64,000 nucleotides of DNA from Bosea sp. AS-1 (lineage in GTDB: Bacteria > Pseudomonadota > Alphaproteobacteria > Rhizobiales > Beijerinckiaceae). Positions 36,961 through 46,057 of this stretch are shown here, one piece after another. The translations under genes and the position numbers were made by a program. The stretch's first letter is position 1; each line of letters begins with the position of its first letter. The notes under the pieces were generated by a model that ran no database searches, was not told where the DNA came from, and saw only the letters and a list, made by a program, of their open reading frames with translations. The stretch lies in contig NZ_CP022372.1 of NCBI RefSeq assembly GCF_002220095.1, positions 5,148,501-5,212,500 of the forward strand. Reading direction: 5' to 3'.

Positions 36961-38019
36961 TCAGGCCGCCGCCGCGGCACCCGGTGCGGCACGCATCAGC
37001 ATGCCGAAGAGATCGCGCGGATCATCGGGGTCCGCGATCAGGTCGAGATCGACATAGGTGCCAGCCTCGCGGATGCGCTCGTAAACATAGCGCAGCGCCG
37101 AGAAATCCTCGATGGCGAAGCCGACCGAGTCGAACAGTGTGATCTGGCGGGCGTCGGTGCGGCCCTGCGCCGCGCCGGTGATGACCTTCCAGAGTTCCTC
37201 GACCGGATGGTCGGGGTCCAATTGCTGGATATCGCCCTCGATCCGGGTCTGCGGCGGATATTCGACGAAGATCGAGGAGCGCAGCAGCACGTCACGATGG
37301 ATCTCGGTCTTGCCGGGGCAGTCGCCGCCGACCGCGTTGATGTGGACGCCGGCGCCGACCATGTTGTCGGTCAGGATCGTGGCGTATTGCTTGTCGGCGG
37401 TGACGGTGGTGACGATCTCGGCGCCCTCGACCGCTTCCATCGCGGTGGTGCAGCGGGTGATCTTGAAACCATGGCGGGCGAGATTGCGGGCGCATTTCTC
37501 GGTCGCGGCGGGATCGACGTCGTAGAGGCGCAGATTCTCGATGCCGAGGATCGCGCGGAAGGCGAAGGCCTGGAATTCGGACTGCGCTCCGTTGCCGATG
37601 ATCGCCATGGTCGCGGCGTTCTTCGGCGCGAGGTGCTTGGCCGCCACCGCCGACATCGCCGCCGTGCGCAAGGCGGTCAGGAAGGTCATCTCGGATAGCA
37701 GCACGGGATAGCCGGTCGCGACATCCGAGAGCAGGCCGAAGGCGGTGACCGTCTGGAGACCGGCCTTCATGTTCTTCGGGTGGCCGTTGACATATTTGAA
37801 GCCGTAGAGCTTGCCGTCGCTGGTCGGCATCAACTCGATCACGCCTTCGAGGCTGTGCGAGGCGATGCGCGGCGTCTTGTCGAAGATCTCCCAGCGCCGG
37901 AAATCATCCTCGATGTAACCCGCGATATCGGACAGCATCCGCTCGATACCGATCGCATGGACCAGCTTCATCATGTGGTCGACGCTGACGAAAGGCACGA
38001 CGTTGAGCTGCTGAATCAT
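36961..38019 (-). CDS. ocd: Ornithine cyclodeaminase
   Basis: 352 residues of the ornithine cyclodeaminase/mu-crystallin family, which converts L-ornithine to L-proline and ammonia using bound NAD. The Rossmann region is ATMAIIGNGAQSEFQAFAF; upstream LYGFKYVNGHPKNMKAGLQTV holds the substrate-binding Lys, and FVEYPPQTRIEGDIQQLD lies in the second half. ATG 38019 has a GGGGA ribosome site. It would complete the arginine to ornithine to proline route with the arginase at 29644. It is divergent from an Lrp-family gene, a common arrangement for ocd. Confidence 0.93.
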   Translation of the reverse strand: MIQQLNVVPFVSVDHMMKLVHAIGIERMLSDIAGYIEDDFRRWEIFDKTPRIASHSLEGVIELMPTSDGKLYGFKYVNGHPKNMKAGLQTVTAFGLLSDVATGYPVLLSEMTFLTALRTAAMSAVAAKHLAPKNAATMAIIGNGAQSEFQAFAFRAILGIENLRLYDVDPAATEKCARNLARHGFKITRCTTAMEAVEGAEIVTTVTADKQYATILTDNMVGAGVHINAVGGDCPGKTEIHRDVLLRSSIFVEYPPQTRIEGDIQQLDPDHPVEELWKVITGAAQGRTDARQITLFDSVGFAIEDFSALRYVYERIREAGTYVDLDLIADPDDPRDLFGMLMRAAPGAAAAA

Positions 38020-38147
38020 GGGTCCCCGCGCTGTTTTTGACGACGAACCCATTGTCCTTATTTTCCGCGGCAGACGATAGAAGCCAGATCGACCAGAACG
38101 GCGCCAAGATTGATCGAAACGACAAAGCGATCTATCCATTTCGGTCG

Positions 38148-38585
38148 ATGGACGATCTCGACCGCAAACTCATCACGCTGCTGCGCCATGACGGGCGCCG
38201 CAGCATCTCGGACCTCGCCGCCGATCTCGGCCTGACGCGGGCGACCGTCCGTGCGCGGCTGGAAAAGCTGGAGCAGTCCGGCGAGATCATCGGCTTCACC
38301 GTGATCCTGCGCTCGGACGCCATCGACCTGCCGGTGCGCGGCATCACCATGATCGAGATCGCCGGTCAGGCGGCGGATTCGGTGATCGCGGCACTTTCCG
38401 GTTTCAGTGAGGTCTCCAGCATCCACACCACTAACGGCAACTGGGACCTTGTGGTGGAGCTCGGCACCTCCGACCTGATCGCCTTCGACCAGGTGCTCAG
38501 GCGCATCCGCCTGATCCCCGGCGTCACCAACAGCGAGACCAGCCTGCTGCTGGCGACGCCACGCAGCGTCAAGGCACGGCTCTAG
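38148..38585 (+). CDS. Lrp/AsnC-family regulator divergent from ocd
   Basis: 145 residues from ATG 38148. The helix-turn-helix is LDRKLITLLRHDGRRSISDLAADLGLTRATVRARLEKLEQSGEI, followed by an AsnC ligand-binding RAM domain ending LATPRSVKARL. Its divergence from ocd suggests that it controls ornithine or arginine catabolism in response to an amino acid. An upstream TTG at 38037 would add 37 residues rich in polar amino acids; the shorter form is preferred because Lrp proteins start near LDDLD. The ribosome site is weak, so the start is uncertain. Confidence 0.85.
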   Translation: MDDLDRKLITLLRHDGRRSISDLAADLGLTRATVRARLEKLEQSGEIIGFTVILRSDAIDLPVRGITMIEIAGQAADSVIAALSGFSEVSSIHTTNGNWDLVVELGTSDLIAFDQVLRRIRLIPGVTNSETSLLLATPRSVKARL

Positions 38586-38840
38586 CCATTCTGGCCGCAA
38601 GGAGCGCGGCTGCATGGCGGCCATCCGCAAACGCGCCTCCCGGCGTGGTGACAGGCGCTCGCCGCCCCCCTAACGTTATGCCCCGTCAGATACAGCGTCG
38701 ATGGCGGCCAGCGATGCATGATCGCGCGAGGCCGCCCGTTCGCGTCCGACACCGACAGTTCCCGCTCGGGGCATGGATCGCCGGCCGCTTCCCGGCCGCT
38801 GATCCGCGCCTCAGGCCAAGACAAGGCAGGAGACCAGACC

Positions 38841-40271
38841 ATGGCGCATGAGCTCGAATTCTACATCGACGGCCAGTGGGTGAAGCCGTCCGGCAGCCGC
38901 ACGCTCGGCGTGGTCGATCCGTCGAACGAGGAGGTCTTCGCCACCATCGCGCTCGGCGAGCAGGCCGATGTCGACAAGGCCGTCGCCGCGGCCCGCGCCG
39001 CCTTCCCCGCCTTCGCCGCCACCTCCAAGGCCGAGCGCCTCGCCCTGATGCGCCGCCTCGCCGAGGCCTACAAGAAACGCTACGACGACATCGCCAACAT
39101 CCTGTCGCGCGAGATGGGCGCGCCGAAGGAACTGGCGCACCGGGCCCAGGCCGCGATGGGCACCGCCCATCTCGCCAAGATGATCGAGACGCTGGAGACC
39201 TTCGAATTCGAGGAGTTGCGCGGCACCACCCTGATCGCCAAGGAGCCGATCGGCGTCGTCGGCATGATCACGCCGTGGAACTGGCCGCTCAACCAGATCA
39301 TGTGCAAGGTCGCGCCCGCACTCGCCGCCGGCTGCACCATGGTGCTGAAGCCCTCCGAGATCGCCCCGCTCAACGCCATCATCTTCGCCGAGGCGATGGA
39401 AGAGGCCGGCGTGCCGAAGGGCGTGTTCAACCTCGTCAACGGCGACGGCCCGACGGTCGGCGAGGCGATCTCGCGCCATCCGGGCGTCGACATGGTCTCC
39501 TTCACCGGCTCGACCCGCGCCGGCATCCTTGTCGCCAAGGCGGCGGCGGACACGGTCAAGCGCGTGCACCAGGAGCTCGGCGGCAAGTCGGCCAACATCA
39601 TCCTCGACGATGCCGACCTGAAGAAGTCGGTGAAGCTCGGTGTCGAGAGTGTGATGCGCAATTCCGGCCAGTCCTGCAATGCGCCGACCCGGATGTTCGT
39701 GCCGGAGACGCTGCATGAGGAGGCGCTCGCCATCGCCAAGCAGGTGGCCGAGCCGCTCAAGGTCGGCGCTCCCTCGGCTGAGGGCGTGTTCCTCGGCCCA
39801 GTGGTCAGCGAGGCGCAGTACGAGAAGGTGCAGCGCCTGATCGAGGCCGGCATCAAGGAAGGCGCGACGCTCGTCACCGGCGGCCCAGGCCGTCCGGAAG
39901 GGCTGAACCGTGGCTACTATGTCCGACCGACGGTCTTCGGCGGTGTCACCGACGAGATGACCATTGCCCGCGAGGAGATCTTCGGCCCCGTGCTGTCGAT
40001 CCTGCCCTACAAGAGCGATGACGAAGTGGTCGCGCGCGCCAACGACACGCCCTACGGCCTCGCCTCCTACGTCCAGTCCGGCTCGCAGGATCGCGCCCGC
40101 AAGGTCGCAGCGCAGATGCGCTCGGGCAATGTCTACATCAACTATCCGGCCTGGGATGCCGGAGCGCCCTTCGGCGGCTACAAGCAGTCCGGCAATGGCC
40201 GCGAATATGCCGATTTCGGCCTTGAGGAGTTCCTCGAGATCAAGGGCACGGTCGGCTACGCCGCCGCCTGA
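38841..40271 (+). CDS. Aldehyde dehydrogenase (NAD(P)-dependent)
   Basis: 476 residues. Catalytic Cys279 in NSGQSCNAPTRM and general base Glu245 in HQELGGKSANIIL; GVVGMITPWNWPLNQI, KPSEIAPLNAI and SFTGSTRAG line the cofactor site, and EEIFGPVLSILPY is conserved. This is a canonical member, unlike the divergent aldehyde dehydrogenase at 23996. ATG 38841 follows AGGAG. The substrate is unknown; the 255-bp upstream region contains no gene. A stem-loop follows at 40294-40326. Confidence 0.9.
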   Translation: MAHELEFYIDGQWVKPSGSRTLGVVDPSNEEVFATIALGEQADVDKAVAAARAAFPAFAATSKAERLALMRRLAEAYKKRYDDIANILSREMGAPKELAHRAQAAMGTAHLAKMIETLETFEFEELRGTTLIAKEPIGVVGMITPWNWPLNQIMCKVAPALAAGCTMVLKPSEIAPLNAIIFAEAMEEAGVPKGVFNLVNGDGPTVGEAISRHPGVDMVSFTGSTRAGILVAKAAADTVKRVHQELGGKSANIILDDADLKKSVKLGVESVMRNSGQSCNAPTRMFVPETLHEEALAIAKQVAEPLKVGAPSAEGVFLGPVVSEAQYEKVQRLIEAGIKEGATLVTGGPGRPEGLNRGYYVRPTVFGGVTDEMTIAREEIFGPVLSILPYKSDDEVVARANDTPYGLASYVQSGSQDRARKVAAQMRSGNVYINYPAWDAGAPFGGYKQSGNGREYADFGLEEFLEIKGTVGYAAA

Positions 40272-40293
40272 TCCCGGGATAGCTCGATAACGG

Positions 40294-40326
40294 GAAGGCC
40301 CGGTGGACAAATGCCACCGGGCCTTC
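40294..40326 (+). terminator. Terminator after the aldehyde dehydrogenase
   Basis: GAAGGCCCGGTGG and CCACCGGGCCTTC form a perfect 13-bp stem with a 7-base loop, followed by ATTTTAT. It starts 22 bases after the stop codon and should separate this gene from the aldo/keto reductase. Confidence 0.85.
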
Positions 40327-40364
40327 ATTTTATGACCCATTCAATCGATTGAGAGGCAAAGGCC

Positions 40365-41387
40365 ATGGCCAATCCCAACCGCTATGACGCGATGCGCTAC
40401 AACCGCTGCGGCCGCAGCGGCTTGCAGCTCCCGGCGCTCTCGCTCGGCCTCTGGCAGAATTTCGGCGAAACCGGCTCGCGCTCCAACATGCGTGATATCT
40501 GCCGCACCGCCTTCGATCTCGGCATCACCCATTTCGATCTCGCCAATAATTACGGGCCGCCGCCCGGCTCGGCCGAGACCGCCTTCGGTGAGATCCTGAA
40601 GCAGGATTTCGATGGGCTTCGCGACGAGCTCGTGATCTCGACCAAGGCCGGCTACCGGATGTGGCCCGGCCCCTATGGCGAATGGGGCAGCCGCAAATAC
40701 CTGGTCTCCAGCCTCGACCAGAGCCTGAAGCGGATGAAGCTCGACTATGTCGACATCTTCTATTCGCATCGCTTCGACCCGAACACGCCGCTGGAGGAAA
40801 CGATGGGCGCGCTCGACGCCATCGTCCGCCAGGGCAAAGCCCTCTATGTCGGCCTCTCCTCCTACAATTCGAAGCGTACGCAGGAGGCCGTCGCGATCCT
40901 GCGCCGGCTCGGCACGCCCTGCCTGATCCACCAGCCGAGCTATTCGATGCTCAACCGCTGGATCGAGGAGGACAAGCTGCTCGACACACTCGATGCCGAG
41001 GGCATCGGCTCGATCGTGTTCTCGCCGCTGGCGCAGGGCATGCTGACGGACAAGTACCTGAAGGGCGTCCCGGCCGGCAGCCGCGCCGACAAGAAGGCGC
41101 CTTCCTTCCGCGAGGGCTTCCTCAGCGACGACAACATCAAGCACATCGCGGCGCTGAACGAGATCGCCAGGGCGCGCGGCCAGAGCCTCGCCCAGATGGC
41201 GATCGCCTGGGTGCTGCGCGGCGGGCGCGTGACGTCCGCCCTGATCGGCGCGAGCCGGCCGGAGCAGGTCACCGATTGCGTCGCGGCGCTGAAGAACACG
41301 GAGTTCACGCCCGAGGAACTGGCGGCCATCGACAAGCATGCCGTCGACGGCGGCATCAACATCTGGGCGGCTTCGGCGGAGCGGTAA
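40365..41387 (+). CDS. Aldo/keto reductase, L-glyceraldehyde 3-phosphate reductase type (YghZ/MgrA-like)
   Basis: 340-residue NADPH-dependent aldo/keto reductase with the (beta/alpha)8 fold. The catalytic set is visible: the Asp and Tyr of FDLANNYG, the Lys of ISTKAGY and the His of IFYSHRFD. The Kv-channel-beta-like branch is indicated by the FSPLAQGMLTDKYL loop. E. coli YghZ reduces L-glyceraldehyde 3-phosphate and methylglyoxal. It is flanked by a terminator upstream and a palindromic repeat downstream, so it is probably transcribed alone. Confidence 0.87.
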   Translation: MANPNRYDAMRYNRCGRSGLQLPALSLGLWQNFGETGSRSNMRDICRTAFDLGITHFDLANNYGPPPGSAETAFGEILKQDFDGLRDELVISTKAGYRMWPGPYGEWGSRKYLVSSLDQSLKRMKLDYVDIFYSHRFDPNTPLEETMGALDAIVRQGKALYVGLSSYNSKRTQEAVAILRRLGTPCLIHQPSYSMLNRWIEEDKLLDTLDAEGIGSIVFSPLAQGMLTDKYLKGVPAGSRADKKAPSFREGFLSDDNIKHIAALNEIARARGQSLAQMAIAWVLRGGRVTSALIGASRPEQVTDCVAALKNTEFTPEELAAIDKHAVDGGINIWAASAER

Positions 41388-41404
41388 GACGCCGTCTCTC
41401 TCCA

Positions 41405-41513
41405 CGGGTCATCCCGGGCGACCGAAGGGAGACCCGCGATCCATTCCTGAACCATCCCGGCATGGATCCCGGATCGGCGCGGCTTCGCCGCTTGTCCGGG
41501 ATGACGCGCGGTT
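41405..41513. repeat. REP-like palindromic repeat, copy A
   Basis: The element is bounded by GTCATCCCGGGCG and TTGTCCGGGATGAC, with an internal GGATCCCGGATCGGCGCGG and GCGGCTTCGCCGC hairpin. Copy B at 57203-57313 matches in reverse orientation over essentially its full length. Both lie just after a stop codon and between genes. Such elements are frequent in some Rhizobiales genomes, can terminate or stabilise mRNA, and are mobilised by RAYT transposases in other bacteria. Confidence 0.85.
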
Positions 41514-41519
41514 AACTGC

Positions 41520-42008
41520 CTAATCCTCCTCCGGCGACGCCGCGATCGGCAGGGCGCTGGAGCGCTTGACCTGGCCCAGCGCGAAGCTCGATTCGATCGA
41601 GGCGACGCCGTCGAGGCGGGTGAGCTTGTCCTTGAGGAAGCGCTCATAGGCCGGCAGATCGCGCACGACGATGCGCAGCAGATAGTCGCGCTGGCCGGTC
41701 ATCAGGTAGCAATCGACCACCTCGGGCCAGCGCGCCACGGCCTGCGAGAAACGGTCGAGTTCGTCCTCGCGCTGGCGCTCCAGCTTGATCGAGACGAAGA
41801 CGCTGATCGGCAGCCCGACCTTGGTCTGGTCGATGATCGCGGCATAACCCTGGATGACGCCGGCTTCCTCCAGGATGCGGATGCGCCGCGCGCAGGGCGA
41901 GGCGGACAAGCCCACGCGCTCGGCCAGCTCCTGCACCGAAAGGCGCGAATTGCTCTGCAATTCCGCGATGATCTTGCGGTCGAGCGCGTCGAGGCGCGGG
42001 CGGGCCAT
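41520..42008 (-). CDS. Lrp/AsnC-family transcriptional regulator
   Basis: 162 residues. HTH LDALDRKIIAELQSNSRLSVQELAERVGLSASPCARRIRILEEAGVI, then an AsnC/RAM ligand domain (VVDCYLMTGQRDYLLRIVV). It resembles the BkdR protein at 56680 in the SPSPC/SASPCxRR recognition helix. A strong GGAGGAG site precedes ATG 42008. It follows the SDR gene by 54 bases on the same strand and may be the last gene of the enolase-SDR operon, possibly controlling it, although an unlinked target is equally possible. Confidence 0.9.
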   Translation of the reverse strand: MARPRLDALDRKIIAELQSNSRLSVQELAERVGLSASPCARRIRILEEAGVIQGYAAIIDQTKVGLPISVFVSIKLERQREDELDRFSQAVARWPEVVDCYLMTGQRDYLLRIVVRDLPAYERFLKDKLTRLDGVASIESSFALGQVKRSSALPIAASPEED

Positions 42009-42062
42009 TCGTCTCCTCCAGCGCGCATCGGCTTCACGGGCCGATGCGTCGGCCCGGCTCTT

Positions 42063-42830
42063 TTACAGGACCGCGAGCATCCCGCCATCGACATAGATGA
42101 TCTGGCCGTTGACGTAGTCGGAGGCCGGCGCGGCGAGGAAGACGGCGGCGCCGATCAGCTCCTGCGGCTTGCCCCAGCGCTTCGACGGCGTGCGCCCCTT
42201 GACCCAGGCGTCGAAGGTCGGGTTCTCGATCAGCGCCTGATTCATGTCGGTCAGCATGTAGCCGGGGCCGATGGCGTTGGCCTGGATGCCGTGCTCGGCC
42301 CATTCGGCCGCCATCGCCTGGGTCAGCATCTTGATGCCGCCCTTGGCGACCGTATAGGGCGCGACCGTCGCACGTGCGAGCGCGCTGGTCAGCGAGCCGA
42401 TATTGATGATCTTGCCGTTGCCGCGCGCGATCATGCGCCTGGCCGCCTCGCGGCCGATGACGAAGGCCGAGGTCAGGTTGGTGTCGATTACCCGCTGCCA
42501 GTCGGCCGTGGCGAGGTCGACCATCGGCTTGCGGAACTGGATGCCGGCATTGTTGACGAGGATGTCGACATCGATGCCCGCCGCATCGAAGCCAGCGAAG
42601 GCTTTCGCGACGGCTTCCTCGGAGGTGACGTCGAAAGGCGCGGCGTCGGCTTCGTAGCCGGCCTGGCGCATTTCCTTCACCGCAATCGCGACGCGTCCGG
42701 CATCGGTGCCGTTGACGAGGATGCGCGCGCCGGCGGCCGCCAACCCTTCCGCCATGGCGCGGCCGAGCCCGCGCGAGGAGCCGGTGACAAGTGCCGTGCG
42801 GCCGGTGAGGTCGAAGAGGGGATTGGTCAT
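42063..42830 (-). CDS. SDR-family oxidoreductase (gluconate 5-dehydrogenase-like)
   Basis: 255-residue short-chain dehydrogenase. Cofactor motif TGSSRGLGRAMAEGL near residue 16, NNAG in DILVNNAGIQ, and the catalytic Ser-Tyr-Lys with YTVAKGG. The overall sequence resembles IdnO-type gluconate 5-dehydrogenases, which interconvert 5-ketogluconate and gluconate. It starts 8 bases after the stop of the enolase-superfamily gene, so both enzymes should act in one sugar-acid pathway. Confidence 0.87.
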   Translation of the reverse strand: MTNPLFDLTGRTALVTGSSRGLGRAMAEGLAAAGARILVNGTDAGRVAIAVKEMRQAGYEADAAPFDVTSEEAVAKAFAGFDAAGIDVDILVNNAGIQFRKPMVDLATADWQRVIDTNLTSAFVIGREAARRMIARGNGKIINIGSLTSALARATVAPYTVAKGGIKMLTQAMAAEWAEHGIQANAIGPGYMLTDMNQALIENPTFDAWVKGRTPSKRWGKPQELIGAAVFLAAPASDYVNGQIIYVDGGMLAVL

Positions 42831-42838
42831 GGGCGCTC

Positions 42839-44038
42839 TCACAGGCTGGAGCGGCGGACCGTCAGGTCCGAGCGCTCGAACACCGCCGGCAGCAGATCGA
42901 GGCCGAGGCCCGGCGCCTCCATCGGATAGACATAGCCGCCCTCGATCCGCGGCATCTCGGTGACGAGTTCCTTGTACCACCCCGTGTAGAAGGCGCGCAC
43001 CGATTCCTGGATCAGCGTGTTGGGCTGGCTGAAGGAGGCGTGGATCGCCGCGACGAAGCCGACCGGGCCGATGCAGTCATGCGGGGCGAAGGGGCGATGA
43101 TAGGTCTCGGCCATCGCCGCGATCTTGCGGCCCTCGGTCAAGCCGCCCGTCCAGCACAGATCGGCCATCACCACATGCATGGCGTCGCGGTCGAGCATGT
43201 CCTTGTAGGGGAAGCGCGAGCCCAACGTCTCGCTCGCCGTCACCGAGACCGTCGTCGAGCGGGCGAACTCGGCCAGCGCCTGCGGCGAGTTCATGCGGAT
43301 CGGGTCCTCGTACCAGCTCGGCTTGTAGGCTTCGAGTTCGCGGGCGATCTTGATCGCGGTCGGCAGGTTCCAGAGCGAATGGAACTCGACCATGATCTCC
43401 ATCCCGTCGCCGACCGCCTTGCGGATCTTCTCGAAGGGCTCGACCGCCTTCCGCATCTGCTCGGGGGTGATGAACAAGCCCTGGTTCTCGATCGCGGGCG
43501 GATCGAAGGGCCAGATCTTCATGGCGGTGATGCCCTGCTCCAACAGGCTCTCGGCCACCTGATCGGCGTGGTTCATGAAGCCGTTCAGATCCTCGTAGGG
43601 TCCCTCGGACAGGCCGAGGTTCCAGGTCGAGACGGGCTTGATGTTGTGCGAGCGCACATATCCATAGCCGGCGCAGGTGTTATAGATGCGCTGCTTGTCG
43701 CGGCACAGGCCGCCGAGCATCTGGTGCACCGGCTGGCCGCAGACCTTGCCGAACAGATCCCAGAGCGCGATGTCGACCGCCGAGGTCGCGCGTGACTCCG
43801 CCCCCGTCGAGGACTGGGCCATCGGCAGATTGGTCATCTCCTTGTGCAGCGCCTCGATATGCAGCGGGTTCTTGCCGAGGAGGCGCATGGCGAGCGTGTC
43901 GTGGAGATGCGCTTCCACCGAGGCCGCACCGTAGAAGGTCTCGCCGAGGCCGATCAGCCCTGCATCGGTATGCACCCGCACCCACAGGACGTTGGCGAAT
44001 TCCTCGGTCCGCAACGTCTCGATCGCCGTGATCTTCAA
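42839..44038 (-). CDS. Mandelate racemase/enolase-superfamily sugar-acid dehydratase
   Basis: 399 residues of the mandelate racemase/muconate lactonising subgroup. The capping domain is followed by a barrel with three carboxylate Mg2+ ligands in MVEFHS, WYEDPI and VTASETL, and the His of FAPHDCIGPVG. This set is typical of acid-sugar dehydratases that turn an aldonate into a 2-keto-3-deoxy acid; the exact sugar cannot be read from the sequence. First gene of a leftward operon with the SDR and perhaps the Lrp regulator, divergent from gntR. Confidence 0.88.
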   Translation of the reverse strand: MKITAIETLRTEEFANVLWVRVHTDAGLIGLGETFYGAASVEAHLHDTLAMRLLGKNPLHIEALHKEMTNLPMAQSSTGAESRATSAVDIALWDLFGKVCGQPVHQMLGGLCRDKQRIYNTCAGYGYVRSHNIKPVSTWNLGLSEGPYEDLNGFMNHADQVAESLLEQGITAMKIWPFDPPAIENQGLFITPEQMRKAVEPFEKIRKAVGDGMEIMVEFHSLWNLPTAIKIARELEAYKPSWYEDPIRMNSPQALAEFARSTTVSVTASETLGSRFPYKDMLDRDAMHVVMADLCWTGGLTEGRKIAAMAETYHRPFAPHDCIGPVGFVAAIHASFSQPNTLIQESVRAFYTGWYKELVTEMPRIEGGYVYPMEAPGLGLDLLPAVFERSDLTVRRSSL

Positions 44039-44154
44039 AGCCGCCTCCCTGGCGAGGGCCGGCTTTCAGACTTTCGTCGCGCCACGCCCATCCTTGTTGC
44101 CCGCGCCCGGGCCGCACTAGGATGACGCCGGGATCGCCCGGACCATAAGAGAGC

Positions 44155-44170
44155 TTGTAAAATATCACAA
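44155..44170. promoter_or_regulatory. Candidate GntR operator
   Basis: TTGTAAAATATCACAA is an inverted repeat (TTGT / ACAA with an 8-base AT-rich centre) midway between the divergent dehydratase and gntR genes. FadR-type GntR regulators bind such GT-AC palindromes. It lies 56 bases before the gntR start, in the only AT-rich part of the region. Confidence 0.55.
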
Positions 44171-44226
44171 CATGTTTATTGTCGCCGGACAGAGCGGGCC
44201 GGCAAGAGCGCGCTGCGGAGGAGGCC

Positions 44227-44988
44227 ATGGCAGGACGCAAGGGAAAGCCGAAGCTCGTCGAGATCGAGACGCTCGAACCGCCGCCGCGCCGCAACCGGCT
44301 GAACTTCTTCGAACTGGCCTATGAGCGCATCGAGGCGATGCTGATCGACTGCGCGCTCAAGCCCGGCCGCCTGCTGACGATGCAGGACCTGCAGGATCTG
44401 ACCGGCTTCGGCCGCACGCCCATCCACCATGCCGTCAACCGGCTCGCCGCTGACACCCTGATCGTCATCCGCCCCCGGCACGGACTCCAGATCGCGCCGA
44501 TCGACCTGGCGCGCGAGCGGGTGCTGCTCAAGCTGCGCCGTGACCTGGAACGTTTCGTCGCGCGGCTCGCCGCCGAGCGCGCCGGCCCGATGCATCGCAA
44601 CCAGATGCTGCATATGGCCCGGCTGCTGCGCGACCGCCGCGAGGAGCTGACGCTGGCCGAATTCAACACGCTCGACCGCCGCATCGACCAGATGATCCTC
44701 TCGGCGGCCGGCGAGCCCTTCCTCGAGCACACGCTGCGGCCGCTGCACACCATCTTCCGGCGTATCGGCTCCCTCTATCACAGCCACATATCCGGCCTGC
44801 AGAGCCCCGACGAAACCATAGACCACCATCTCGCCCTACTGAACGGCATCGCCAGCTCGCACGCCGAGCGCGCCGTCGCGGCCTCCGACGGGCTCATCAC
44901 CTTCGTCGAGAGGATGTTCGACGAGATGGAGGAGAACATCGACCCATCCCTGCTCGACTGCAGCGTCGAGCCACTGCTGCCCCGCTGA
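44227..44988 (+). CDS. GntR-family transcriptional regulator (FCD/FadR subfamily)
   Basis: 253 residues. The winged helix is NFFELAYERIEAMLIDCALKPGRLLTMQDLQDLTGFGRTPIHHAVNRLAADTLIVIRPRHG, and the all-helical FCD effector domain follows (FNTLDRRIDQMILSAAGEPFLEHTLRPLH). FCD regulators bind small carboxylates through a metal site. ATG 44227 follows GGAGG. It is the first gene of the operon with the 2-hydroxyacid dehydrogenase and ABC transporter, and it is divergent from the sugar-acid dehydratase operon, so it probably controls both. Confidence 0.88.
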   Translation: MAGRKGKPKLVEIETLEPPPRRNRLNFFELAYERIEAMLIDCALKPGRLLTMQDLQDLTGFGRTPIHHAVNRLAADTLIVIRPRHGLQIAPIDLARERVLLKLRRDLERFVARLAAERAGPMHRNQMLHMARLLRDRREELTLAEFNTLDRRIDQMILSAAGEPFLEHTLRPLHTIFRRIGSLYHSHISGLQSPDETIDHHLALLNGIASSHAERAVAASDGLITFVERMFDEMEENIDPSLLDCSVEPLLPR

Positions 44989-45008
44989 ACCGCCGGATAC
45001 CCAAGATC

Positions 45009-45986
45009 ATGCGCATCATCTTCCATGGCGAGAACGCCGCCACCTTCAGCCACGGCTTCGCCGAGCTGCTCGGCCAGCCGGCCGATATCCAGCTCCTGCC
45101 CGACGTGCTGGAAACCGAGGCGGAAAACGCGGCCTATGCCCAGGCCCAGGCGATCGTCGGGGTCAAGTTCGATGCGAGCCTGCCGCTCCCCGCGGACCTC
45201 AGGCTCTTCCACGTGCCGGGCGCGGGCTACGATGCCGTCAAGCTCGACCTGCTGCCGGCTTCGGCGGCCGTGTGCAACTGCTTCGGCCATGAGCAGGCGA
45301 TCGCGGAATATGTGATGAGCGCGCTGCTTTCCCGCGCGATCCCGCTCGCCGATGCCGACCGGCGGCTGCGGGAGGGCGATTGGGCCTATTGGGCCGGCGC
45401 GCCGGAACGGGTCCATGACGAGATCGCCGGCCGCACCATCGGCCTTCTCGGCTTCGGCCATATCGGCAAGGCGATCGCCGCCCGCGCCAAGGCCTTCGAG
45501 ATGCAGGTGCATGTCGCCAACCGCAGCCCGGTCGCAGCGTCGCCGCTGGTCGACCGCGCCTTCACCCTCGACCAACTCGCCGAATTCCTGGGCTCGGTCG
45601 ATGTCGTAGTGGTCTCGGTGCCGCTCACGGAAGACACCACCGGCATCATCGGGCAGGCCGCGCTCGCGGCGATGCGCCCCGACGCCGTCCTCGTCAATGT
45701 CGGGCGCGGGCCGACCGTCGACGAGGAGGCGCTCTACGACGCCCTGAAGAGCCGGCGCATCGGCGGCGCGATCATCGATACCTGGTACCGTTATCCACAG
45801 AGTGACGATGCGTCGCCACTTCCGTCGAAACTGCCTTTCCAGGATCTTTCAAACGTTTTAATGACCCCGCATATGTCCGGCTGGACCAACGGAACGATCC
45901 GGCGGCGCCAGGCGGTCATTGCTGGTAACATCAAGCGACGCTTTTCCGGCGAACCGCTGGAGAACGTCGTTCGAAGGGGAAACTGA
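45009..45986 (+). CDS. D-isomer-specific 2-hydroxyacid dehydrogenase family protein
   Basis: 325 residues. NAD-binding GFGHIG (148-153), the substrate Arg in LVNVGRGPTVDEEAL, and the catalytic His in MTPHMSGWT. The loop that normally reads DVFExEP and carries the catalytic Glu is DTWYRYPQ (257-264), so the Glu that pairs with the His is missing. The enzyme may still reduce or oxidise a 2-oxo/2-hydroxy acid, with altered kinetics. It starts 20 bases after gntR and precedes the transporter genes. Confidence 0.85.
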   Translation: MRIIFHGENAATFSHGFAELLGQPADIQLLPDVLETEAENAAYAQAQAIVGVKFDASLPLPADLRLFHVPGAGYDAVKLDLLPASAAVCNCFGHEQAIAEYVMSALLSRAIPLADADRRLREGDWAYWAGAPERVHDEIAGRTIGLLGFGHIGKAIAARAKAFEMQVHVANRSPVAASPLVDRAFTLDQLAEFLGSVDVVVVSVPLTEDTTGIIGQAALAAMRPDAVLVNVGRGPTVDEEALYDALKSRRIGGAIIDTWYRYPQSDDASPLPSKLPFQDLSNVLMTPHMSGWTNGTIRRRQAVIAGNIKRRFSGEPLENVVRRGN

Positions 45987-46057
45987 GCCTTGCCTCCAAC
46001 CGGCCAAAAGAAGCCGGGCATCCATCAGCGCGAATGCCGCACAACGGGAGACGTCCA

